A stretch of DNA of 64,000 bases from Dermabacter sp. (GCA_030538475.1 JAUNTX010000002.1:62001-126000); one strand, 5' to 3'; shown: positions 16,962 through 25,945, counted from the first letter of the stretch. Made by a program: numbers and translations. The notes: generated by a model from the sequence alone, not told the origin.

Positions 16962-18017
16962 CTACCGTCGCTTCTTCTTCGTGTTCTGTCCCGGGTACTT
17001 CAGGGTCGTCTTCTTCGCCTTCGGGTTGGGTTTGCCGAGGGTCTCTTCGGTGCGTTCGGGGATCTCGTTCAATGCCGGATCCACCGGCCCGCTCACCAGG
17101 CGTGCTTTCATGACGTTGGCATACAGCCACCGAGGCTCGGAGGTGACGTGGATGGTGCCGTCGATCGGCACGAAGGGGCCTCCGGCCACGGAGTACTCGC
17201 CGGCGAACTCGGTGGTCAGCGAGAGTTCGTACCAGCCTTCATTGCGGTACCGCATCGAAATATCCCGCTCCGGCCACGGCCTGCCAGCGAACGACGTGGT
17301 CAATTCAGTACCGTCACCGAACGTCCACACGTACTTAATCGGCGTCGCTCGAATCACCACGTCCTGACCCAGCAGTTCCGTGTGGAGTTCCTGCACTCGG
17401 CGCTCAGCCCACACGATCACGTCCATACTGGTCGGGATCTGCATCGCCACCGGCGGCCCCAAATGCGCCACCAGAGGCTCCACACCCAGGGACGCAAACT
17501 CCGTCTCGGTGACCACGACGGGCGCAGCCTCGATGCCACCAGCACTACCGGTACCGGGCCTCACGCACGAGGTGCGCGCCCACGTCCCGGTCCGCTGTCC
17601 GGTTGCCCCATCCACCCGATGACTCACCACAGCTTGCGAACCGTCACCGAGGGCTATGTTCAACGCAGTGCACACATGGGAGAACCCCAGGCACACCACA
17701 GTCTCGGCAGTCTCCTTGTCCGGATCATCTTGCCCCTTGTATATCCCGCGACAGCCCCGCTCCGGATCCGACCAAGGCGCCGACACCGTCTGCACGGCAT
17801 TCTTCACACGGTACGTGCCGGAACTATTGGTGCTAGAGTTCGAGCCATTAGTCCCGTTCGTCGCCGAGGAATCCTGACGCGCGGCACCAAACCCATTACC
17901 CGATTCATTAGCGCTACCGACCGTATCGGCGTTCTCATTCGTCATTCCTGGACTCATGGGCATAACAAACCCGTAAACGAATAGAGCAATGATCGAAAAA
18001 CCGACGCTACGACTCAT
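16962..18017 (-). CDS. Secreted or membrane-tethered PKD-like protein within the DUF6318 operon
   Basis: The 351-residue protein begins with a hydrophobic signal or anchor (about residues 4-22, VGFSIIALFVYGFVMP), then an Asn/Ser/Thr-rich low-complexity linker (near 30-70). A cysteine-bearing central region follows (CRG, CLGFSHVC, SCVRPG), then a PKD-like beta-sandwich with the motif KYVWTFGDGTELTTSF near 240, and a basic C-terminus (GQNTKKKRR). PKD domains usually mediate extracellular binding. I prefer ATG 18017, with GGGGGA nine bases upstream, over TTG 18023. The start overlaps the stop of paralogue D. It does not resemble a known enzyme. Confidence 0.72.
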   Translation of the reverse strand: MSRSVGFSIIALFVYGFVMPMSPGMTNENADTVGSANESGNGFGAARQDSSATNGTNGSNSSTNSSGTYRVKNAVQTVSAPWSDPERGCRGIYKGQDDPDKETAETVVCLGFSHVCTALNIALGDGSQAVVSHRVDGATGQRTGTWARTSCVRPGTGSAGGIEAAPVVVTETEFASLGVEPLVAHLGPPVAMQIPTSMDVIVWAERRVQELHTELLGQDVVIRATPIKYVWTFGDGTELTTSFAGRPWPERDISMRYRNEGWYELSLTTEFAGEYSVAGGPFVPIDGTIHVTSEPRWLYANVMKARLVSGPVDPALNEIPERTEETLGKPNPKAKKTTLKYPGQNTKKKRR

Positions 18018-18696
18018 TGTCAACCATCCCCCAACCCGCGTCTACTATTCGCCAGCCTTCATCCTGGAACTTGAGATCGGCGAAGGCGTGCATATTACGT
18101 CCCTCATGCGACTCTGAGGGGCGATCTTTGAACCGTCTTTCCGTGGGACCTTCATAGAAGGCGTAATACACTGTTGTCAGCCCAGCCTCATCCGGAGTTA
18201 CTAGATACAGTTCCTGGATCTCGATGGCGTACCCAACGATGAACGATTCTTCCGTTTGAGTGCGTTCATGAATTTTATTTATCGCTTCACTACATACAGT
18301 GCAATCGGTGGTGGAAACACTTTCAAGTGGGACGGTGTCACCGGTGGCGTGCCCGTAATATAGGGCATCGATAAAGAACCGTGTTGCCTGCTTGGCCCCC
18401 TCGTCATTCTGCAGTTCCATCCCTGGGTAGTTGGCCGGGTCAGGTGGTTGGAGTGCTTCGTTCTCGGTAGGCATTGCGAACTCGTCAGGCTCCTCGTTTC
18501 CGCCGCCGTCTATTCCGCCACCATCGGATGCTCCACCGGCATCCGAGGACGCCCCGCTATCACTACCTTGCCCCGAGGACTCTTTCTCTCCGTCGGCGGT
18601 GCACGCCGTGAGCCCCAACGCCGCAATCGCCACCACCGCAGCCAGACGCTTTGCCCACACTCCCCGCGTCTTCCGCCCCATGTTCGTCGTCGCCAT
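18007..18696 (-). CDS. DUF6318-like lipoprotein, paralogue D (first gene of the operon)
   Basis: The 229-residue lipoprotein has a basic start, hydrophobic segment and lipobox LTAC (near 32), an acidic Gly/Ser/Asp linker and the DUF6318 core (TENEALQPPDPANYPGMEL, KQATRFFIDALYYGHATGD, VPLESVSTTDCTVCSEAI with CxxC, TTVYYAFYEGP, FQDEGWRIVDAGWG). It is the most upstream gene of the five-gene minus-strand operon and overlaps the PKD-like gene by 11 bases. GGAG is the nearest ribosome site, at somewhat long spacing. Confidence 0.75.
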   Translation of the reverse strand: MATTNMGRKTRGVWAKRLAAVVAIAALGLTACTADGEKESSGQGSDSGASSDAGGASDGGGIDGGGNEEPDEFAMPTENEALQPPDPANYPGMELQNDEGAKQATRFFIDALYYGHATGDTVPLESVSTTDCTVCSEAINKIHERTQTEESFIVGYAIEIQELYLVTPDEAGLTTVYYAFYEGPTERRFKDRPSESHEGRNMHAFADLKFQDEGWRIVDAGWGMVDNES

Positions 18697-18978
18697 CTAC
18701 ATCCAGCTCCACCCTTGCGCCCCGCGCCAGCCGCGGAACTCGTGCTCACAGCGTAAGCAATCTCCAGAGTGACCGCCAGCACCAAGGGCCCATTGTGGAT
18801 AACCTGCGCACAATCTCGACCTGGCAACACCTCGGCACGCAGAAAGGTCCCGGAACACCCGCGGAACCCATCACATTCGGGCAGAGGAGAGTCTCCGGTG
18901 CGGGACAGCGTTCCGAGCGGCGCCACGCATGGGCCGCACCGGACAGGTCATCGCCGAACGCACCATCGCCCCACACAT
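18697..18978. other. Intergenic region upstream of the DUF6318 operon
   Basis: No convincing gene is seen. On the minus strand this is the presumed promoter region of the lipoprotein operon, but no clear -35/-10 pair stands out. It contains one consensus DnaA-type nonamer (TGTGGATAA, 18794-18802), which alone has no weight. Confidence 0.4.
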
Positions 18979-19015
18979 GAAAAATGCCGGGACACCGAAT
19001 GAACGATGTCCCGAC
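18979..19015 (-). terminator. Rho-independent terminator after tRNA-Ser(GCT)
   Basis: On the minus strand a nine-base stem (GTCGGGACA / TGTCCCGGC, one G-U pair) with a 12-base loop is followed by ATTTTT. The arms are at 19007-19015 and 18986-18994 on the plus strand. It sits 11 bases after the tRNA 3' end and so should end the tRNA transcript. Confidence 0.75.
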
Positions 19016-19026
19016 ACTTCACAATG

Positions 19027-19116
19027 CGGAGACGAGAGGATTTGAACCTCCGAGGCGACTCATCGTCACCTACTCCCTTAGCAGGGGAGCGCATTCGGCC
19101 GCTCTGCCACGTCTCC
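19027..19116 (-). tRNA. tRNA-Ser(GCT)
   Basis: The 90-nt gene folds as a class II tRNA with acceptor GGAGACG/CGTCTCC, an anticodon loop CTGCTAA giving GCT (serine AGC/AGU), a long variable arm and the TTCAAAT T-loop. No CCA is encoded. Its 3' end faces the lower-GC accessory region 10011-19026, a common integration side for genomic islands. Confidence 0.95.
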
Positions 19117-19267
19117 TTATTCCTCCACGGAGGCACCGGGAGGGTGCCGTGACGCGGGGGTTCGCGCCACGAAGGCGCCGGTCCAGCCTACCCGAGGCTG
19201 GCCCGGCGCCACAAATTATGGTGATCCAGGCCCGCGGCGCCGTGGGGGTGCCTCGCGGTCGTGCGGA

Positions 19268-19846
19268 TCAGAGGGCCATGTACATCTTGCCGTCGACCAG
19301 CTTGACGACCTTCAAGCCCATGTCCGAGCCCATGAAGCTCACGGAGCCGGTGCCGTCACCGTTGTCGGTGACAGTAAGGTTCTCTACGGTGAAGAGATCC
19401 CTCATCTGCTGGAGCTGCTCGGCGCCACCCTCGGGGAGCTCACCCTTCGCGGTTTCTCCACAGAGCTGCAGGAGGGCCTCGTTGGTGATGGGCTCAACAG
19501 GGGTCTCACTCATCAGCACGGACATGCCGCATGCCTTCGCGAAGTCACCATCGGCGGAGGCGTTCATGAAGTCCACGACTACCTGGGAGCCCGCGGTGAG
19601 GTCAGCCTCGCTAAGTGGGCCGGACTGCACGCCTTCGGGAACGGCACCTTCAGCAGCTTCCGTGGTGGCAGCCTCGGTGGTGGCGGCTTCCGTGGTGGCT
19701 TCTTCGGTGGTCTGCTCGGCCGTGGCGGTAGGAGTGCTGTCGTCGTTGCTCCCGAGAATCGCACCGCAGCCGCTCAGGGCGAAAACCAGAGCGCCAGCAG
19801 CGGCGAGGGAGGAGACGGAACGCAGGGAGCGCATGGAGTGGGACAT
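19268..19846 (-). CDS. Hypothetical lipoprotein with Thr/Glu/Ala repeats
   Basis: The 192-residue protein has a signal peptide and lipobox LSGC (near 26), a TTEEATTEAATTEAATTEAAEG repeat linker near 45-66, then a folded domain of about 125 residues (GSQVVVDFMNASADGDFAKACGM, LLQLCGETAKGELPEGG, DNGDGTGSVSFMGSDMGLKVVKLVDGKMYM). The FAKAC...LCGE pattern and the small alpha/beta layout resemble secreted actinobacterial lipoproteins of unknown function. The gene is monocistronic between tRNA-Ser and the peroxiredoxin gene. Confidence 0.75.
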   Translation of the reverse strand: MSHSMRSLRSVSSLAAAGALVFALSGCGAILGSNDDSTPTATAEQTTEEATTEAATTEAATTEAAEGAVPEGVQSGPLSEADLTAGSQVVVDFMNASADGDFAKACGMSVLMSETPVEPITNEALLQLCGETAKGELPEGGAEQLQQMRDLFTVENLTVTDNGDGTGSVSFMGSDMGLKVVKLVDGKMYMAL

Positions 19847-19939
19847 GAGTAGGGGTCCTCATCTATCAGTTATTAAGGCGGAACACTTCATAGTGTGCAC
19901 TACCGGGGCCTCGGTCGCCAAGGGGAAGTTGTCCCCTGA

Positions 19940-20425
19940 TCACCGGTCCCCACCAGGGGTAAGACCCACTGCGGAAGCAACCCATTCGGCGTGACGGGGC
20001 GTGCCCACGCGATACCGGACGTTCGTGAGGGTGCCGTGCTCATCGATGACGAAGCTGGAGCGAATCACGCCCATCGTGAGCTTGCCGTACATGTTCTTCT
20101 CGCCCCACGCGCCGTAGGCCTCCATGACCGCGTGATCCTCGTCGCTCGCCATGTCGAACGGGAGCTGCTGCTCGCTCACGAACCGCTCGATGTCGGCCAC
20201 CGGGTCGGGCGAGATTCCCACGACGCGCACGCCCGCGGCGTCTAGGCCCACGAAGGAGTCCCGCAGGTCGCACGCCTGGCGCGTGCACAGGGGCGTGTTC
20301 GCCGCGGGATAGAACCAGATCACGGCAGGTGCCCCGCGCAGGTCGGCGAGGCTGATCCTGCCGCCGCCCGCACGCGGAAGGTCGAAGTCGGGGGCCTTCT
20401 GGCCCACCTCAAGCTTGACGGTCAT
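19940..20425 (-). CDS. bcp: Peroxiredoxin, Bcp/PrxQ type
   Basis: The 161-residue thiol peroxidase reduces hydrogen peroxide and organic peroxides in the cytoplasm. The active site is FYPAANTPLCTRQACDLRD near 38-56: the peroxidatic Cys is followed five residues later by a second Cys (CxxxxC), the PrxQ helix pair. GISPDPVADIERFV and a late RSSFVIDEHGTL strand complete the thioredoxin fold. Length is typical for Bcp. Confidence 0.92.
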   Translation of the reverse strand: MTVKLEVGQKAPDFDLPRAGGGRISLADLRGAPAVIWFYPAANTPLCTRQACDLRDSFVGLDAAGVRVVGISPDPVADIERFVSEQQLPFDMASDEDHAVMEAYGAWGEKNMYGKLTMGVIRSSFVIDEHGTLTNVRYRVGTPRHAEWVASAVGLTPGGDR

Positions 20426-20461
20426 GATCGGTCCCTTCGTGGTGCGTCGGCTACTGCGCCC

Positions 20462-21481
20462 TTAGCCTACGCGGACCACGGTGCGCCCCCGCACCTGCCC
20501 CTCAAGCAGCGGCGCGCTCACCTCGCGCGCCTGCGCAAGCGGGATCTCACGGGTGAGGGAGGCGAGGACATCGGGAGCATCTGCGGGTGAAAGCGCGGTA
20601 GCGATGAGCTGCCAGGCGACCTCGCGGCGTTCGCGCGTCACTCGCACGGAGTCGATGCCGATGAGGCTCACGCCGCGCAGGATGAACGGGAGCACGCTCG
20701 CGGGCAGATCGGCGCTCTGGGCGAGCCCGCACGCGGTCGCGATGCCGGAGTGCTCGAGGCTCGCGAGGACGTTGGCGAGGATCGGCCCACCCACGGTATC
20801 GACGGCGCCCGCCCACCGGCTGCGCTGCAGGGGCCTGCCCGCCTCAGCGAGGTCTGCCCGGTCGATGATGGCGGAGGCGCCGAGGTCGCTCAGCCACGGC
20901 CCCAGGGATTCGGCACGGCCCGTGAGGGCGTGAACCTCGAATCCGCGCGCGGCCAGCAGGGCCACGGCGAGGGAGCCGACGCCGCCGCCAGCGCCCGTGA
21001 CGAGCACCGGCCCGGCCTCGGGCGTCAGCTCGGCCGTCTCAAGGGCCAGCACGCTGAGGGCGGCGGTGAAGCCCGCAGTGCCGACGGCGGCCGCCTCGAG
21101 CGCGCCGAAACCGCCGGGAACACGCACGGCAGCCGACGCGGGCACGAGTGCCCTGGTGGCGAGGCCGCCGCTGAACTCTTCACCGATCCCGGCCCCGGTT
21201 ACGACCACGAGCTCACCGCCGTCAAACCCGTGCGCCGCCGCCACGTCGCTCGCGCGCACGCGGCCCACGGCATCGATGCCGGGAATGATCGGGAAGGCGC
21301 GCAGCACTCCGGGCTTTCCTTCGAGCGCGAGGGCGTCCTTGTAGTTGAGGGAGGAATACTCAACGTCGATGTCGAGCATCGGCGGAGCCGTGGCGGGTGC
21401 CTCCAGCAGCGCGGCATCGAGGTCCCCGAACGTGGCCTCCTGGCCCTTGCCCTGCACAACCCAACCCCTCAGCGTGGCCAT
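20462..21481 (-). CDS. Zinc-independent MDR oxidoreductase, AcuI/YhdH (acrylyl-CoA reductase) type
   Basis: The 339-residue protein has the AcuI-type start MATLRGWVVQGKG, the VEYSSLNYKDALALEGKPGVLR substrate segment near 39-60, the Rossmann loop VLVTGAGGGVGSLAVALLAARGFEV near 147-171, and SADLPASVLPFILRGVSLIGIDSV near 263. These enzymes reduce acrylyl-CoA or related enoyl compounds with NADPH. I chose ATG 21481 with GAGGAG upstream; a longer ORF to 21616 is not supported. The last residues GQVRGRTVVRVG match the family end. Confidence 0.87.
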   Translation of the reverse strand: MATLRGWVVQGKGQEATFGDLDAALLEAPATAPPMLDIDVEYSSLNYKDALALEGKPGVLRAFPIIPGIDAVGRVRASDVAAAHGFDGGELVVVTGAGIGEEFSGGLATRALVPASAAVRVPGGFGALEAAAVGTAGFTAALSVLALETAELTPEAGPVLVTGAGGGVGSLAVALLAARGFEVHALTGRAESLGPWLSDLGASAIIDRADLAEAGRPLQRSRWAGAVDTVGGPILANVLASLEHSGIATACGLAQSADLPASVLPFILRGVSLIGIDSVRVTRERREVAWQLIATALSPADAPDVLASLTREIPLAQAREVSAPLLEGQVRGRTVVRVG

Positions 21482-21599
21482 CTGTCGCTCCTCGTTCCTG
21501 GGCTGAGCCGGACTCTCCAGGCGAATGCCCGCACATGATCTACCGTATCGAGAGGGCGGGCCGACGGCGGGGACCCTGGGCCTCGGCGCGACGACAACA

Positions 21600-21632
21600 G
21601 CGCCCCCGCGAGTCATCGCTCGACGGGGACGC
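21600..21632 (-). terminator. Possible terminator after tRNA-Ser(TGA)
   Basis: On the minus strand a GC-rich stem (GCGTCCCCG opposite CGGGGGCGC, one T-G pair) follows the tRNA by a few bases, with a 15-base loop that may pair further. Only TGTTGTC follows, so the T-run is weak. Confidence 0.4.
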
Positions 21633-21636
21633 TGGG

Positions 21637-21724
21637 CGGAGAGTAAGGGATTTGAACCCTTGGTGCAGGGTTACTGCACAACGGTTTTCAAGACCGTCAC
21701 ATTCGGCCGCTCTGTCAACTCTCC
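21637..21724 (-). tRNA. tRNA-Ser(TGA)
   Basis: The 88-nt class II tRNA has acceptor GGAGAGT/ACTCTCC, anticodon loop CTTGAAA giving TGA (serine UCA-family codons), a long variable arm and the TTCAAAT T-loop. It lies just downstream of the HAD and serS genes, a sensible serine neighbourhood. Confidence 0.95.
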
Positions 21725-21806
21725 CGGGTGCGAACCTCGGTTCGCGGGCGCGGGCGGGTGGGCCCGGCGCCGCACAAGTCTAGCAGCGCCTTTCGCCGGC
21801 GCCGGG

Positions 21807-22673
21807 CTAGTCGAGCAGCAATCGGAGGGCGTGGGCGGCGCCGTGCTGGTCGATGCCGAGGGTCGCGGCGTTCGCGGCGGCGTGGACGGCGGGCGAGGCC
21901 TGCCCCATGGAGATCCCCGCTCCGGCCCAGGCGAGCATTTCCACATCGTTGCTGCCGTCGCCGATGGCGAGGGTGCTTTCGGGGGCGATGCCGAGGCGCA
22001 CGCGCAGGGCCTCGAGCGCGGAGGCTTTCGTGACGCCGGGGGCGGACATGTCGAGCCAGCTGGACCAGCCGATCGCGTATTCGCAGCCGTGCAGGCCCGC
22101 GTCGGCAACCACCTGGGAGAACTCCTCGTTGGTGAGGTCCGGGGAGGTGACCACGACGCGAACCACGGCCTTTTCGGCGAACAGGGCGTCCATCTCCACG
22201 TGCAGGGCTTCGAGCCCGAAGCTCATGTCCTGGAAGGACTGCGTGGCGAGGAACGAACCGTCGGGCCGCTCTACGGCGAACCGGGCGTCGGGCACGGCCC
22301 GGTGCATCGCGCGCAGCGCATGCTCGGGGTCGAAGGTGAGGGTCTCGAGGATCTCGATCTGGTCGTCGGCTTCGCCGAGGATCCGGGTGGTGACGGCGCC
22401 GTTGGAGCTCACGGACCAGCCATCGTTCACGCCCGCAAGGCGCACGATGGGCAGGGTCGATCCGAGCGCGCGACCGGTCGCGATGACCACGTGGTGCCCG
22501 GCCTCGCGCACGGCGTGCAGGGTCTCGCGGACCTCGGGGTCCATGTGCCCGCGGTGATCCACGAGCGTGCCGTCCACATCGAGCCCGATCAGGGCGGGGC
22601 CGGAGCGCAGCGGGGCAATGACGGATTGGAGCAGCTCGGGATCGAACCCGAGCGCGGGGGCGTCGGTACTCAC
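21807..22673 (-). CDS. HAD-superfamily hydrolase, Cof/IIB type
   Basis: The 288-residue protein has HAD motif [16 protein letters not shown] near 31-45, motif II VIATGR near 69, a cap region, the lysine motif region [15 protein letters not shown] near 215 and motif [19 protein letters not shown] near 236. Such enzymes dephosphorylate small sugar phosphates or cofactors; the substrate is not evident. It starts at GTG 22673, overlapping the serS stop by four bases (GTGA), so translation is coupled to serS. Longer ORFs reaching 22925 are in the shadow of serS. Confidence 0.87.
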   Translation of the reverse strand: MSTDAPALGFDPELLQSVIAPLRSGPALIGLDVDGTLVDHRGHMDPEVRETLHAVREAGHHVVIATGRALGSTLPIVRLAGVNDGWSVSSNGAVTTRILGEADDQIEILETLTFDPEHALRAMHRAVPDARFAVERPDGSFLATQSFQDMSFGLEALHVEMDALFAEKAVVRVVVTSPDLTNEEFSQVVADAGLHGCEYAIGWSSWLDMSAPGVTKASALEALRVRLGIAPESTLAIGDGSNDVEMLAWAGAGISMGQASPAVHAAANAATLGIDQHGAAHALRLLLD

Positions 22674-23929
22674 TGGACTTCGAACACCTCGCGGCCGCCG
22701 AGGTAGGGGCGCAGGCCCTCGGGGACCACGACGGAGCCGTCGGCCTGCTGGTGGTTTTCGAGGACCGCCACGATGAAGCGGGTGGTGCCGAGCGTGCCGT
22801 TGAGGGTCGCGGCGGGCCGCAGGGCGCCGTCCACGCGCTCGCGGATGTTGAGGCGCCGCGCCTGGAACTGCGTGCAGTTCGAGGTCGAGGTGAGTTCGCG
22901 GTACGTGCCCTGGCTCGGGATCCACGCCTCGCAGTCGAACTTGCGGGCGGCGGACGTGCCAAGATCGCCCGCGGCCGTATCGATGATCCGGTACGGAACG
23001 TCGATCAGGGCCATCATCTCGCGCTCGTAATCGAGCAGGCGTTCGTGCTCCTCGTAGCTCTGCTCAATCGCGCAGTAGGAGAACATTTCGACCTTGTGGA
23101 ACTGGTGCACGCGGATGATGCCGCGCGTGTCCTTGCCGTAGCTCCCGGCCTCGCGGCGGTAGCAGGCGCTCCAGCCCGCGTAACGCAGCGGCCCGTTCGA
23201 AAGGTCCAGCACCTCGTCGCGGTGATAGCCCGCGAGCGCCACCTCCGACGTGCCCACGAGGTAGAGGTCATCGCCCTTGTCCAGGCGATACACCTCGTCG
23301 GCGTGTTCGCCGAGGAACCCGGTGCCGTCCATCGTTTCGGGCAGCACGAGCGTGGGGGTGATCATGGGCGTGAATCCGGCGCGGGTGGCCTTGTCCATCG
23401 CGGCGTTAAGGATCGCGAGTTCGAGCTGGGCGCCCACCCCGGTGAGGAAGTAGAAGCGTGAGCCGGAGACCTTCGCGCCGCGCTGCATATCGATCGCGCG
23501 GAGCTTTTCGGCGATGTCGAGGTGATCGGCGACCTCGAAATCGAACGTGGGCGCCTCGCCCACGATCTCGCGGACCGTGAAGTCGTCCTCGAGCCCTTCG
23601 GGGGCGCCTTCGGCGATGTTCGGGATGGCGCGCAGGGCGTTGTCGCGGGCCTCGGCGGCCTCGGTCGCGGCGGCATCGAGCGCCTTCACGCGCGCCGACA
23701 CGTCCTTGGCGCGCGCCAACAGTTCCTGCTTTTCGTCGCCCTTCGCCTGGGCCACGGACTTGCCGAGGATCTTCTGCTCGGCGCGCAGAGACTCGAACGC
23801 CTGCGTGGCCTCGCGCCAGGATTCGTCGGCCGCCAACACGGCATCAACCGCGGCGGCGTCGCGGCGGCGGGCCCGCTGGGCCTCGCGCACACGCTCGGGA
23901 TTCTCGCGCAATACTCGCAGATCAATCAT
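22670..23929 (-). CDS. serS: Seryl-tRNA synthetase
   Basis: The 419-residue class II synthetase has the N-terminal tRNA-binding coiled arm (about residues 1-105, starting [14 protein letters not shown]), motif 2 [12 protein letters not shown] near 250, [14 protein letters not shown] near 345 and motif 3 [18 protein letters not shown] near 375. Length matches the family. I start at ATG 23929; the ORF extends two codons upstream to a GTG. No strong ribosome site is seen, so it may be leaderless. It is divergent from the lipid kinase gene. Confidence 0.96.
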   Translation of the reverse strand: MIDLRVLRENPERVREAQRARRRDAAAVDAVLAADESWREATQAFESLRAEQKILGKSVAQAKGDEKQELLARAKDVSARVKALDAAATEAAEARDNALRAIPNIAEGAPEGLEDDFTVREIVGEAPTFDFEVADHLDIAEKLRAIDMQRGAKVSGSRFYFLTGVGAQLELAILNAAMDKATRAGFTPMITPTLVLPETMDGTGFLGEHADEVYRLDKGDDLYLVGTSEVALAGYHRDEVLDLSNGPLRYAGWSACYRREAGSYGKDTRGIIRVHQFHKVEMFSYCAIEQSYEEHERLLDYEREMMALIDVPYRIIDTAAGDLGTSAARKFDCEAWIPSQGTYRELTSTSNCTQFQARRLNIRERVDGALRPAATLNGTLGTTRFIVAVLENHQQADGSVVVPEGLRPYLGGREVFEVQ

Positions 23930-23970
23930 GAACACAGACTACCGCGAGGGCCTCGGCGTAGGCTCAGGGC

Positions 23971-24912
23971 GTGATCGAAGATCGGGTGGGCGCGGTCATG
24001 AACCCGTCCAAGTTTCAGAATCCGGAGCGCTTCCGCACCCAGGTGCGCGCGCTCGCGGAGGAGCTGGGCGTCCCGGGAGGGGTCCGCTTTTACGATACGA
24101 GCGTCGAAGATGCCGGGTTCGGCCAGGCCCAGCAGGCGGTGGCCGACGGCTGCACGATTGTCCTTGCCGCGGGCGGCGATGGCACGGTGCGCAAGGTGGC
24201 CGCGGGCGTGGCCGGCTCCGATGCGTCGCTCGGGATCGTGCCCGTGGGCACGGGCAATCTGTTCGCCCGCAACCTGGACCTGCCCATCGACGACGCTCTC
24301 AAAGCCGTGCGGGTGGCGATCACGGGCACGCCCCGCCCCATGGACCTCGGGTGGCTCGGCTTCGGGCACAGCGCCGAAGCGGCACATACGGCCACGCCCG
24401 AACCGTTCCTCGTGATCGCGGGCTACGGGTTCGACGCGATGATTATGGAAGCCACCGATTCCACCCTCAAGAAGTACCTGGGCTGGGTGGCCTATGCGGT
24501 CGCGGGCGCGAAGAAACTCGCGGGCCGCAGCCAAAGCATCTCCCTCACGCTCGACGGGCGCCGCGCTCGCCCCCTGACCGCCCGCACCGTTATGATCGGC
24601 AACGTGGGCCGCCTGCCCGGGGGCCTCACCCTCATGCCGGGGGCCGACGCCGCCAACGGCTCCCTCGAAGTCCTCGCCCTCGATTGGCGCGGCGCCGCCG
24701 GGTTCGGCCAGATCGTGCGGGAAATGGTCGCGCCCGGATCCCCGTCGCTCGCCCGCATTTCCCACAAGCGCACGTTCCAGGCGCGCCGCATGTGCGTGGA
24801 GACCGACGCGGAACTGCCCGTGCAGGTAGATGGGGACGCGCTCGGGTACGGCACGCACCTCGAGGCGCGGGTGCAGGCGCACGCGCTGTGCATCCGCACC
24901 GCGGACAGCTGA
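23971..24912 (+). CDS. Diacylglycerol kinase-family lipid kinase (DAGK/YegS-like)
   Basis: The 313-residue protein has the catalytic GGDGTVRKVAAG motif near 66, IVPVGTGNLFARNLDLP near 89, and the C-terminal sandwich region with VQVDGDALGYG near 287. Members phosphorylate diacylglycerol or other lipids at the membrane. It starts with GTG 23971, 41 bp from the divergent serS start. A short GC-rich hairpin (CGGGGC-CTCA-GCCCCG) lies between its stop and the convergent pheA stop. Confidence 0.87.
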   Translation: MIEDRVGAVMNPSKFQNPERFRTQVRALAEELGVPGGVRFYDTSVEDAGFGQAQQAVADGCTIVLAAGGDGTVRKVAAGVAGSDASLGIVPVGTGNLFARNLDLPIDDALKAVRVAITGTPRPMDLGWLGFGHSAEAAHTATPEPFLVIAGYGFDAMIMEATDSTLKKYLGWVAYAVAGAKKLAGRSQSISLTLDGRRARPLTARTVMIGNVGRLPGGLTLMPGADAANGSLEVLALDWRGAAGFGQIVREMVAPGSPSLARISHKRTFQARRMCVETDAELPVQVDGDALGYGTHLEARVQAHALCIRTADS

Positions 24913-24937
24913 GCGAAGCGGCCGACGGGCCGGGGCC

Positions 24938-25945
24938 TCAGCCCCGCTGGATCTGCGCGGTGAGGTCGTGCATCCATTCCCGTGCGTCGTCGTACGCCGC
25001 ATCGGTGTTGTGCTGCGCGACGGCGGGCACGCTCCCGTCGGCCCGGGCATAGCTGCCGAGGAACACGAGCCGGGTGCACACGCGATGGAGGTTCGCGAGG
25101 GCGGCGGCCACGCGGCGATCCTCGAGGTGGCCTTCCATGTCCATCGAGAAGGAGTAGCGGCCCAGGGAATCGCCCGCGGGCCGCGACTCGATGCGGGACA
25201 GGTTGACCCCTCCGGCGCTCAGGACCTCGAGCATTTCCAGGAGCGCGCCCGCGCGGTTGTGCGCGAGGTAGGCCACGACCGTGGTCTTGTCCGCCCCGGT
25301 GCGGGCGGGGATGCGGCCATCGCGCTGCACGAGCACGAAGCGGGTCTGGGCGCCCACAAAGTCCTCGATCCCGCTCGCGATGACGGTCAGGCCGAAGTGG
25401 TCGGCGGCCAGGCGCGAGCAGATGACGGCCGCGCCGCGCGCACGCGGATCCCCCGGCGGCAGCTCCGCGAGTTCGCGGGCCGCGGCGGCCGTGGACAGCG
25501 CGGGCTGCGGGGACGCGTTCGGGAGTTCGGCGCGCACGAAACGCTGGCACTGCGCTTGCGCGTGCGTGTGCGAGGTGACGGTACGCACGTCATCGAACGC
25601 GAGCTGTTCCCTCGCGGCCAGCACGAAGCTGATGGGCACGATCTGTTCGGCAACGATCGTGATGCCCGCGGTGTCCGCGAGCACATCGAGCGTGCCCGAG
25701 ACCCCACCCTCGACCGAGTTCTCGATGGGCGCCATCATCGCGTCCACCTCGCCCGCCACGAGGTCGCCGATGGCGGCGGCCACGCTCGGGTAGGGCACGA
25801 GGCTGCGCTGGGCCTCGCCCCCGGGCTCCGTCGGACCCTCATCCTCGCGCGCGACCGCGGCGCCGAGCGCGGGCAGAGCATCGAGGGCCTGCAGGAGGGC
25901 CTGGTGGGTGAACGTGGTCTCGGGACCGAGGAATCCGTAACGCAT
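24938..25945 (-). CDS. pheA: Prephenate dehydratase
   Basis: The 335-residue enzyme converts prephenate to phenylpyruvate for phenylalanine synthesis. It has a PDT domain (GFLGPETTFTHQALLQAL at the start, IENSVEGGVSGTLDVLA near 78, GAQTRFVLVQRDG near 207) and a C-terminal ACT domain with GALLEMLEVLSAGGVNLSRIESRP near 232, including the ESRP phenylalanine-binding motif for feedback control. An insert of low complexity near residue 30 (VAREDEGPTEPGGEA) is not usual. No chorismate mutase domain is fused. Confidence 0.94.
   Translation of the reverse strand: MRYGFLGPETTFTHQALLQALDALPALGAAVAREDEGPTEPGGEAQRSLVPYPSVAAAIGDLVAGEVDAMMAPIENSVEGGVSGTLDVLADTAGITIVAEQIVPISFVLAAREQLAFDDVRTVTSHTHAQAQCQRFVRAELPNASPQPALSTAAAARELAELPPGDPRARGAAVICSRLAADHFGLTVIASGIEDFVGAQTRFVLVQRDGRIPARTGADKTTVVAYLAHNRAGALLEMLEVLSAGGVNLSRIESRPAGDSLGRYSFSMDMEGHLEDRRVAAALANLHRVCTRLVFLGSYARADGSVPAVAQHNTDAAYDDAREWMHDLTAQIQRG

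Noticed and set aside
16873-17130. N-terminal extension of lipoprotein C
   Set aside because: The extension overlaps the end of the PKD-like gene and would bury the signal peptide; AGGAGG supports ATG 16872.
18794-18802. Consensus DnaA box (TGTGGATAA)
   Set aside because: A single nonamer is expected by chance about once in a window of this size; no cluster, AT-rich region or dnaA/dnaN gene is present.
21637-21724. tRNA-Ser(TGA) as an island attachment site
   Set aside because: Genes on both sides are core and of normal composition, with no integrase or repeat of the tRNA end.
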